Below, in pieces: positions 6,657-11,951 of a DNA stretch of 16,096 nucleotides (positions within the stretch are counted from its first letter, which is position 1; each line of letters opens with the position of its first letter). The translations under genes and the position numbers were made by a program. This DNA comes from VFMC01 sp039796935 (GTDB taxonomy: Bacteria; Actinomycetota; Acidimicrobiia; Acidimicrobiales; Ilumatobacteraceae): assembly GCA_039796935.1 (NCBI GenBank), contig JBDKIV010000274.1, forward strand, positions 1-16,096, given 5' to 3'. A model generated the notes under the pieces. The model saw only the letters and a list, made by a program, of their open reading frames with translations, ran no database searches and was not told where the DNA came from.

Positions 6657-7109
6657 GTGAGCGATGAACAGTCCCGCCCGATCACCCTCAGCTCCACGGG
6701 TCTGCCGACCACGGTGCTGCCTCGTGCCGATGCCACCGCACGGCATCTGCTCGGACAGGCGCTCGAAGCACCCGACGAGGTGCGACGGGATCGCATCGCC
6801 GAGGTCGTTGCGAAGTACCCGAGATACCTCGATGCGTGGGCGGCGTTGGGGGACCATGGCCGCGATCCCGTCGAGCGGTACGCCGCCTATCGAGTGGGGT
6901 ATCACCGCGGTCTCGATGCGCTGCGCGCGAGCGGATGGCGCGGTTCTGGGTACGTGAGGTGGTCGGACACATCGAATCACGGCTTCCTGTCGGCGTTGCG
7001 CGGACTCGGCGAGATGGCTGCGCTGATCGGTGAGGTCGACGAGGCAGAGCGGATCGGCATCTTCCTCGCTCAGCTCGATCCGACCGGCGGACCCGCACTC
7101 GATCGATGA
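6657..7109 (+). CDS. DUF3151 family protein
   Basis: A 150-residue protein that I recognise as DUF3151, an actinobacterial family with no established function. The conserved signatures are all present: a PTTVLP segment near the N-terminus, AEVVAKYPRYLDAWAALGDH, then YAAYRVGYHRGLDALRASGW, NHGFLSALRGLGEMAALIGE, and a C-terminal EAERIGIFLAQLDP. The helical, Ala/Leu-rich pattern with regular aromatic residues resembles TPR-like repeats, so a protein-binding role is possible but unproven. The start GTG at 6657 is chosen because a -10 box lies seven bases upstream and family members begin shortly before the PTTVLP motif. The stop overlaps the mobA ATG (ATGA at 7106-7109), so the two are probably translated together. 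There is no obvious functional link with molybdenum cofactor synthesis. Confidence 0.88.
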   Translation: MSDEQSRPITLSSTGLPTTVLPRADATARHLLGQALEAPDEVRRDRIAEVVAKYPRYLDAWAALGDHGRDPVERYAAYRVGYHRGLDALRASGWRGSGYVRWSDTSNHGFLSALRGLGEMAALIGEVDEAERIGIFLAQLDPTGGPALDR

Positions 7110-7756
7110 CCGACGAGCCGCCGATCGCCGGAGCGATCCTCGCCGGCGGAGCCAGTCGACGGATGGGCCGTGACAAGGCGTTCGTCGAGATCGACGGCGT
7201 TCCGATGGTCTCGCGAGTGGCAGCGGTGCTCACCGAGTCCGGTTGCTCGTCGGTGGTGGTCGTCGGCGGTGACGCAGCGGCACTCGGTCGTGTTGGATTG
7301 GAACGGATCGACGACGCATGGCCGGGTGAGGGTCCGCTCGGAGGGGTCATCACGGCGCTCAGGTGGGCGGGGGGACCCGTCCTGGTCGTGGCGTGCGATC
7401 TTCCCGACCTGTCCGTCGGTGCGGTCAGAGCGCTCCTCGGTACGGCCCGTCGACAGGACGTTCGACCGGTGGCCGCCGAAGCTCCGGGGCCGGGACTGGA
7501 CGGGGTGGACGGGGTGTACGGGGTGGACGTCGTGGTGGCCGACGGTGGCCGGCTCGAGCCGCTCCTCGCCGTCTGGTCGCACGCCGCGCTCGGGCGACTC
7601 GAGGATCGTTTCGTCGTTCGCGGCGAGCGAGCCGTACATCGAGTGCTCGAGGGTGGGCCGGGCGCCGAGCTGACCGTGTGCCGGGTGCCGATCGATCCCG
7701 CGGTTGTGCGGAATGTCAACAGCCCGGTCGACGTCCTCGGCCGAAGGTCCAGCTAG
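7106..7756 (+). CDS. mobA: Molybdenum cofactor guanylyltransferase (MobA-like)
   Basis: A 216-residue nucleotidyltransferase that joins GMP from GTP to molybdopterin-Mo to make the guanine dinucleotide cofactor; cytosolic. The GTP-binding signature LAGGASRRMGRDK is at residues 12-24. PGEGPLGG (73-80) and CDLP (97-100, with metal-binding Asp98) follow. The C-terminal NVNSPVD (203-209) matches the end motif of MobA. A run of DGV-type triplets at residues 132-143 comes from a 9-bp tandem repeat and lies in a variable loop. The gene is coupled to DUF3151 by a 4-nt overlap, and its TAG stop is part of the -10 box of the next gene. No other molybdenum genes are in view. A related activity such as MobA/MocA-type CTP transfer cannot be excluded. 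Confidence 0.88.
   Translation: MTDEPPIAGAILAGGASRRMGRDKAFVEIDGVPMVSRVAAVLTESGCSSVVVVGGDAAALGRVGLERIDDAWPGEGPLGGVITALRWAGGPVLVVACDLPDLSVGAVRALLGTARRQDVRPVAAEAPGPGLDGVDGVYGVDVVVADGGRLEPLLAVWSHAALGRLEDRFVVRGERAVHRVLEGGPGAELTVCRVPIDPAVVRNVNSPVDVLGRRSS
7498..7533 (+). repeat. 9-bp tandem repeat inside mobA
   Basis: The unit GGACGGGGT appears twice exactly (7498-7515), then with one change (GTACGGGGT, 7516-7524), then as a decayed copy (GGACGTCGT). It keeps frame and gives DGVDGVYGVDVV in the protein. It looks like slippage expansion in a surface loop. Confidence 0.75.
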
Positions 7757-7759
7757 CCT
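7754..7759 (+). promoter_or_regulatory. Putative -10 box of rnd, overlapping the mobA stop codon
   Basis: TAGCCT begins with the TAG stop of mobA and is followed by eight bases and the ATG of rnd at 7768. The same hexamer type (TAGGCT) and spacing recur before position 9030 and before alaS. It would give an mRNA with little or no leader. Confidence 0.6.
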
Positions 7760-7767
7760 CGGCCATC

Positions 7768-8958
7768 ATGTCCAACGGCCAGAGCGGCAACCGACGTACC
7801 GGCACCGCCCGTCCGACGCATCGATGGGTGGACGACCAACGCGAGTTCGAGCAACTGGTCGCCGATCTGACCGGCCAGGCGCGGTATGCGATCGACACCG
7901 AGTTCCATCGGGAACGCACGTACTACCCGAAGCTCGCCCTGATCCAGTTGGCATGGAGCGACCAGATCGTGCTCGTCGATCCGCTCGCTGTCGACCTGTC
8001 GCCCATCGCAACCCTCTTCCGCTCGCCGGCCCTTGCCGTGTTCCACGCCGCGCAGCAAGACCTCGATGTGTTGACGCAGGTCTGCGGCGTCATCCCCGAC
8101 CAGATGTTCGACACCCAGCTCGCAGCAGGGTTCACCGGCTACAGCACACCGTCGCTGTTGTCGCTGCTCCAGGCCGAGCTCGGCGTGGCCGCGTCGAAGG
8201 GTGATCGTCTCACCGACTGGCTCCGGCGTCCGCTCACCGCCGATCAGCAGTCCTACGCCGCAGGCGATGTCGCCCATCTGCTCGAGCTCCATGACCGGCT
8301 CACGGCGAAGCTCGAGTCGCTGGGCCGGCTCGACTGGGCCCTCGAGGCGTGCGAGGAACTGAGAGTTCGACCGACCGGCGCGATCGACCCCGAACAGGCG
8401 TGGTTGAGGTTGAAAGACGTTCGGACGCTGAAAGCTCGAGGGCGCGGGGTGGCCCAAGCGGTTGCGGCGTGGCGAGAGCGCCGAGCGGCTGCGTCCGACG
8501 TGCCGGTCCGTCAGGTACTGCCCGACCTGGCGGTGCTCGGGATCGCCCAGAAGCACCCCCGCACGACTGCCGAGCTCGCACAGGCACGGGGCGTGGACGA
8601 GCGTCACAGCCGCGGTGGCCTCGCGGCGGAGATCTTGAACGCGGTGCACCTCGGTCTCGAGCGCGAGGTCGAGATGCCCCAGTCCGACGTCGACGAACTC
8701 GAGCGGACCTTGCGCCCGGCGGTGACGTTGGTGTCGGCGTGGGTGAGCGAGGTGGCACGCGCGCAGCGCATCGACACGGCGCTCCTGGCGACCCGCTCCG
8801 ACATCGTGTCGTTGCTGCGCGGAGATCGAGATGCCCGACTTGCGCAGGGCTGGCGGGGCGAATTGTTGGGCGACGGTGTCCGACGCCTCGTCGAGGGCCG
8901 TGCCGGGTTGACCTTCGACGGGCGGGGCGGTCTGCGGTTGATCGATGTCGGACCATGA
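7768..8958 (+). CDS. rnd: Ribonuclease D-type 3'-5' exonuclease with HRDC domain
   Basis: A 396-residue DEDDy exonuclease, expected to trim the 3' ends of tRNA and other stable RNA in the cytosol. The four acidic ligands are visible: Asp43 and Glu45 in AIDTEFHRE, Asp98 in HAAQQDLD, and Asp167 preceded by Tyr163 in YAAGDVAHL. A conserved DTQLAAGF lies near 115-122. An HRDC domain follows at about 205-280, and the C-terminal 100 residues probably form a second HRDC-like domain, as in E. coli RNase D. Length is normal. ATG at 7768 is chosen because a -10 box lies eight bases upstream and the preceding in-frame stretch belongs to mobA in another frame. It is therefore likely to be transcribed on its own as a leaderless message, as well as possibly by read-through from mobA. 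Identity of the fold is secure. Confidence 0.93.
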   Translation: MSNGQSGNRRTGTARPTHRWVDDQREFEQLVADLTGQARYAIDTEFHRERTYYPKLALIQLAWSDQIVLVDPLAVDLSPIATLFRSPALAVFHAAQQDLDVLTQVCGVIPDQMFDTQLAAGFTGYSTPSLLSLLQAELGVAASKGDRLTDWLRRPLTADQQSYAAGDVAHLLELHDRLTAKLESLGRLDWALEACEELRVRPTGAIDPEQAWLRLKDVRTLKARGRGVAQAVAAWRERRAAASDVPVRQVLPDLAVLGIAQKHPRTTAELAQARGVDERHSRGGLAAEILNAVHLGLEREVEMPQSDVDELERTLRPAVTLVSAWVSEVARAQRIDTALLATRSDIVSLLRGDRDARLAQGWRGELLGDGVRRLVEGRAGLTFDGRGGLRLIDVGP

Positions 8959-9006
8959 CCGACCATCGGCCTGATCGTCCGTCGAGCGGTCCCGACGTTC
9001 AGGCAT

Positions 9007-9018
9007 CTACCGCGGTAG
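9007..9018. repeat. 12-bp perfect palindrome overlapping a -10 box
   Basis: CTACCGCGGTAG reads the same on both strands. Its right end (TAG, 9016-9018) is the first half of the -10 box TAGGCT, a position where a bound dimeric repressor would block transcription. It may equally be chance. Confidence 0.55.
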
Positions 9019-9021
9019 GCT
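9016..9021 (+). promoter_or_regulatory. Putative -10 box upstream of the small charged protein
   Basis: TAGGCT lies in the 102-bp gap after rnd, within CGGTAGGCT, a 9-mer also present before alaS. CCGACG at 8992-8997 lies 18 bp upstream and is a weak -35 match. Transcription would start at about 9028-9030, at a four-codon ORF. Confidence 0.55.
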
Positions 9022-9029
9022 GACCGGCA

Positions 9030-9044
9030 ATGTCAGTTCTCTAG
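9030..9044 (+). CDS. Possible four-codon leaderless leader ORF (MSVL-stop)
   Basis: ATG TCA GTT CTC TAG starts eight bases after TAGGCT, the same spacing as rnd. If the -10 box is used, the mRNA would begin on or just before this ATG. The stop ends 16 nt before the GTG of the next gene, whose own ribosome binding site lies in between. It is speculative: short start-stop pairs arise by chance, and only the promoter geometry supports it. Confidence 0.25.
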   Translation: MSVL

Positions 9045-9049
9045 GTTCG

Positions 9050-9053
9050 GGAG
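9050..9053 (+). promoter_or_regulatory. Ribosome binding site for the GTG at 9061
   Basis: GGAG (extended to GGGAG from 9049) lies seven bases before GTG 9061. This is good Shine-Dalgarno spacing and a contrast with the leader-poor genes around it. Confidence 0.7.
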
Positions 9054-9060
9054 CCCTACC

Positions 9061-9258
9061 GTGAAGAAGGGTCGTCACCGCCGCTTCGAAGAAGCGCGCA
9101 AACTCAAGCAGGCCGGTCCCAGTGCGTTCGACCTGGGCTTTGGTGGTTCAGGCCACGCCGAGCGTACTCAAGACGACGAGTACGCCGCGCTTGCCGAAAA
9201 GTACGGCGTCACGTTCGACGAGGACGATGACGAACTCGACGACGACACCGACGACTGA
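9061..9258 (+). CDS. Small highly charged protein, basic head and Asp-rich tail, uncharacterised
   Basis: A 65-residue protein starting at GTG 9061, supported by a ribosome binding site. The head (KKGRHRRFEEARKLKQ, residues 2-17) is strongly basic and would suit binding of RNA or DNA. The middle holds FDLGFGGSGHAERTQDDEYAALAEKYGV. The last 14 residues are almost all Asp or Glu (FDEDDDELDDDTDD), resembling DNA-mimic or chaperone-type acidic tails. It slightly recalls the small actinobacterial DUF3073 proteins (basic head, acidic tail), but I cannot confirm this. No membrane segment or cysteine is present. It has its own putative promoter upstream and lies 48 nt before typA, so it could be co-transcribed with that GTPase gene. 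Coding is likely from the clean start signal and composition; function is unknown. Confidence 0.72.
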   Translation: MKKGRHRRFEEARKLKQAGPSAFDLGFGGSGHAERTQDDEYAALAEKYGVTFDEDDDELDDDTDD

Positions 9259-9306
9259 CTCCAACTCCCGACCGCTCGGCGGCTCGGCCTCACCCCCAAC
9301 GGACAC

Positions 9307-11139
9307 ATGAGCACGCCACTTCGCAATGTCGCGCTCGTCGCCCACGTCGACCATGGCAAGACCACGCTCGTCGACGCGCTGCTTCGAGCAACCGGAACCT
9401 TCGCCGCCCATCAGGCGGTCGTCGATCGGGTCATGGACTCGAACGATCAAGAGCGAGAGCGCGGGATCACCATCCTCGCCAAGGCCGCGTCGGTCACGTG
9501 GAACGGGGTGAAGATCAACCTGGTCGACACGCCCGGGCACGCCGACTTCGGCGGTGAGGTCGAGCGAGCGCTCACGATGGTCGATGGAGTGCTGCTCCTG
9601 GTCGACGCAGCAGAGGGTCCGCTGCCGCAGACGCGGTACGTCCTGCAGAAGGCGCTGGCGCGCAACCTGCCGGCGATCGTCATCATCAACAAGGTCGATC
9701 GCCAGGATGCTCGTGCCGACGAGGTGCTCGACGAGGTCTACCAGCTGTTCATCGACCTCGACGCTGCCGATGAGCACATCGACTTCGAGATCATCTCCGC
9801 GGTGGCACGTGAGGGCCGCGCCATGAAGGGCATCGGAATGCCCGCCGAGGACGCCGACCTCTCGCCCTTGCTCGACACCATCCTCGAGGCGATTCCTGCG
9901 CCGCAGGGAGACGCGTCCGCAGCGCTTCAGGCGATGGTCACCCAGCTCGACGCCAGCGAGTACCTCGGTCGCCTGGCGATCGGTCGAGTCGTCAACGGTG
10001 TGTTGCGTCGCGGCGAGACCGTGGCGCTGCTCGAGGAGGAGTTCGGCGAAGGCCAGCCCGCGCTGCGCCGACGCCTCACCCAACTGATGGCGTTCGACGG
10101 CGTCACCCGGAGCGAGGTGGACGAGCTGTCCGCCGGCGACCTGTTCGTCGTGGCAGGCTTCCCCGAGGTCGAGATCGGTGACACCATCGCCGGGATGGAC
10201 GACCCGGTGGCACTGCCGCGCCTCGTGGTCGACGAGCCGGTCCTACGGATGACGTTCGGGGTCAACACCTCGCCGCTGGCCGGTAAGGAGGGCAAGTACC
10301 TCACGAGCCGCCACCTGATCGACCGGCTCAACAAGGAGATCCTCGGCAACGTCTCGATCAAGTTGTTCGAAACGGGCTCGCCCGATGCGATCGACGTGGC
10401 CGGTCGCGGCGAGTTGCAGTTGGCCGTCCTGATCGAGGCCATGCGTCGCGAGGGGTACGAGCTCCAGGTCAGTCGGCCACAGGTGATCACCAAGGAAGTG
10501 AACGGCAAGCGGTTCGAGCCGCAAGAGCGCGGCGTGTGCGACGTCCCGGACGAGTACGTCGGGACGGTCACGCAAGAGCTCGCCCCTCGGAAGGGCCGTA
10601 TCACCGACCTCCGTCCGGGCGATGCGGGCCGCACCATCGTCACGTTCGAATGCCCGAGCCGTGGTCTGATCGGATTCCGGTCGATGCTCCTGACGGCCAC
10701 CCGCGGTACGGCGCTGCTGCACCAGCACCATCTCGGCTGGACACAGTGGGCCGGGGAGATGCCCGACAATCGTGGTGGAGCGATGGTGGCGGACCGCCTC
10801 GGCGTGACGACGGCCTATGCGCTCGACAAGCTCCAGTTGGTCGGTCAGTTCTTCGTCGAACCGAGTGAGCAGGTCTACGAGGGGATGGTGGTCGGCGAAT
10901 GCTCGCGTGACGATGAAATGGTCGTCAACGTGGTCCGGGCCAAGGAGAAGACCAACATCCGCACGCACAGCCACGACGACGCGGTCAAGCTCCCCGCTCC
11001 ACGGATCCACACGCTCGAGACGGCGATCGAGTGGATCAAGGAAGACGAACTGGTCGAGGTGACCCCGAAGAGCATCCGGATCCGGAAGCGGTTCCTCGGC
11101 CTCGAGGACCGTCGCAAGGCCAACAAGAAGCAGGGCTGA
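9307..11139 (+). CDS. typA: Translational GTPase TypA/BipA
   Basis: A full-length 610-residue ribosome-binding GTPase of the EF-G/LepA class, involved in ribosome assembly and stress or cold adaptation in the cytosol. The G domain is complete: AHVDHGKTT (12-20), RGITI (52-56), DTPGH (74-78), NKVD (128-131) and a G5-like ISA near 158. Then follow domain II (about 205-290), the EF-G domain III/V-like parts, and a TypA-type C-terminus with the basic segment KSIRIRKRFL near the end. ATG 9307 is the natural start before PLRNVALVAHVDHG. No clear Shine-Dalgarno or -10 box lies in the 48-nt gap, so expression may depend on the promoter before the small charged gene. The stop lies 14 nt from the end of the opposite-strand cysteine-rich gene. 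Confidence 0.97.
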   Translation: MSTPLRNVALVAHVDHGKTTLVDALLRATGTFAAHQAVVDRVMDSNDQERERGITILAKAASVTWNGVKINLVDTPGHADFGGEVERALTMVDGVLLLVDAAEGPLPQTRYVLQKALARNLPAIVIINKVDRQDARADEVLDEVYQLFIDLDAADEHIDFEIISAVAREGRAMKGIGMPAEDADLSPLLDTILEAIPAPQGDASAALQAMVTQLDASEYLGRLAIGRVVNGVLRRGETVALLEEEFGEGQPALRRRLTQLMAFDGVTRSEVDELSAGDLFVVAGFPEVEIGDTIAGMDDPVALPRLVVDEPVLRMTFGVNTSPLAGKEGKYLTSRHLIDRLNKEILGNVSIKLFETGSPDAIDVAGRGELQLAVLIEAMRREGYELQVSRPQVITKEVNGKRFEPQERGVCDVPDEYVGTVTQELAPRKGRITDLRPGDAGRTIVTFECPSRGLIGFRSMLLTATRGTALLHQHHLGWTQWAGEMPDNRGGAMVADRLGVTTAYALDKLQLVGQFFVEPSEQVYEGMVVGECSRDDEMVVNVVRAKEKTNIRTHSHDDAVKLPAPRIHTLETAIEWIKEDELVEVTPKSIRIRKRFLGLEDRRKANKKQG

Positions 11140-11153
11140 CACCCCGCCACCGC

Positions 11154-11915
11154 CTACCTGCGGCGGACCGCCGGGTGGGGCAGCGGCGTCCAGCGCGACG
11201 CCTCGAGTGCCGCGACCATCTGCTCGTAAGGGCCGGTACCGATCATCCCGATGATCTCGTCGCGGAGGTATTCGTAGACGGGCACGGCACCGACGAAGGC
11301 GTCGGGAGAGTCGGTGCACCACCAATGGAACTCGCTGCCGCCGGGGCCCCAGTCGCGTCGCTTCCACTCGCGAAGTGTCGAGGTGGTGCGGCCGTGGTCG
11401 TCGCTGTGGTGGTCGAGCCGTAGCGGGAGCTGCCAGCACACGTTCGGCTTCCAGTCCATGGGTCGTTCACCGGCGGCGAGCGCGCCTCGATGGAGCGCAC
11501 AGCCCGGACCCCCCTCGAAGCCGGGGCGGTTGAGGAAGATGCACGCATCGTCGACGAGCCGTGTGACGGTTGCACCGTCGTCGGCGGCGTCGAGGAATCC
11601 GGCCCGCTTGGCCGCCTTGTGGAACTGCCAGTCACGAGGCGTCAGCCGGACGACGGCACGCACGACCGTCTGGACGTCGTCGTCGTCGACGAAGTGGGCG
11701 CCGTAGCTGCAGCACCCCTGCGCCATGTGCGACGCATCGGCGTCGAGCACGCCCTGGCAGCCGTTGCCGTAGATGCAGGTCCAGTTCGAGCGAAGGAAGG
11801 TCGCGTCGACCAGCCACGTCCGCTCGTCGGTCGGATCATCGAAACTCAGCCATTCGTGGATGTCCGGATCGTGCCGATCCGACATCGGGTCAAGGGTGTC
11901 ATCGACGTGCGCCAC
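11154..11915 (-). CDS. Conserved cysteine-rich protein, probable metal binder, uncharacterised
   Basis: A 253-residue cytosolic protein with eight cysteines: Cys47 and Cys53 (CIYGNGC), Cys68-Cys69 (QGCCSYGAHF), Cys125 (DACIFLNR), Cys139 (GPGCALH), Cys160 (NVCWQLPLR) and Cys200. Several neighbour conserved-looking His and Trp residues (His74, His142). The layout resembles YkgJ/DUF3109-type cysteine-cluster proteins thought to bind zinc or an iron-sulfur cluster; that is inference. I have an impression of similar unnamed proteins in other actinobacteria, notably the FLNRPGF-GGPGCALH and VCWQLPLR blocks. The start GTG at 11915 is preferred because TACATT lies six bases upstream, exactly a leaderless promoter. 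An ATG at 11885 (30 nt downstream, giving 243 residues) lacks a ribosome binding site. It diverges from alaS across 36 bp and converges on typA. Confidence 0.82.
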   Translation of the reverse strand: MAHVDDTLDPMSDRHDPDIHEWLSFDDPTDERTWLVDATFLRSNWTCIYGNGCQGVLDADASHMAQGCCSYGAHFVDDDDVQTVVRAVVRLTPRDWQFHKAAKRAGFLDAADDGATVTRLVDDACIFLNRPGFEGGPGCALHRGALAAGERPMDWKPNVCWQLPLRLDHHSDDHGRTTSTLREWKRRDWGPGGSEFHWWCTDSPDAFVGAVPVYEYLRDEIIGMIGTGPYEQMVAALEASRWTPLPHPAVRRR

Positions 11916-11921
11916 GCTGCG

Positions 11922-11927
11922 AATGTA
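11922..11927 (-). promoter_or_regulatory. Putative -10 box of the cysteine-rich gene
   Basis: The minus strand reads TACATT, followed by six bases and GTG at 11915. This is the tightest match in the window to a leaderless TANNNT promoter. It lies only 9 bp from the oppositely directed -10 box of alaS. Confidence 0.65.
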
Positions 11928-11943
11928 GAGCCTCGGTAGGCTC
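11928..11943. repeat. Inverted repeat over the alaS -10 box
   Basis: GAGCCT (11928-11933) and AGGCTC (11938-11943) are exact reverse complements separated by CGGT. The right arm contains most of the alaS -10 box TAGGCT. It lies between the two divergent start sites, so it could be an operator serving both genes. Confidence 0.55.
11937..11942 (+). promoter_or_regulatory. Putative -10 box of alaS
   Basis: TAGGCT lies nine bases before the alaS ATG at 11952, inside CGGTAGGCT, which is identical to the 9-mer at 9013-9021. A message with a leader of about 0-3 nt is expected. No convincing -35 was seen. Confidence 0.6.
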
Positions 11944-11951
11944 GTCGACGC

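Noticed and set aside
7753..9006. A 417-codon minus-strand open frame opposite rnd
   Set aside because: Antisense to RNase D with all catalytic residues intact; composition artefact.
8955..9023. A 22-codon ORF starting with an ATGA overlap on the rnd stop
   Set aside because: Too short, Pro/Asp/Ser-rich with no ribosome binding site, and it runs through the palindrome and -10 box of the next unit.
11140..11160. Possible bidirectional terminator between typA and the cysteine-rich gene
   Set aside because: The 14-bp gap is C-rich, but no stable stem with matching arms or T-run could be drawn.
10243..11439. A 398-codon minus-strand open frame opposite the end of typA and reading into the cysteine-rich gene region
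   Set aside because: Arg/Pro/Asp-rich, no motif, and conflicts with two better-supported genes.
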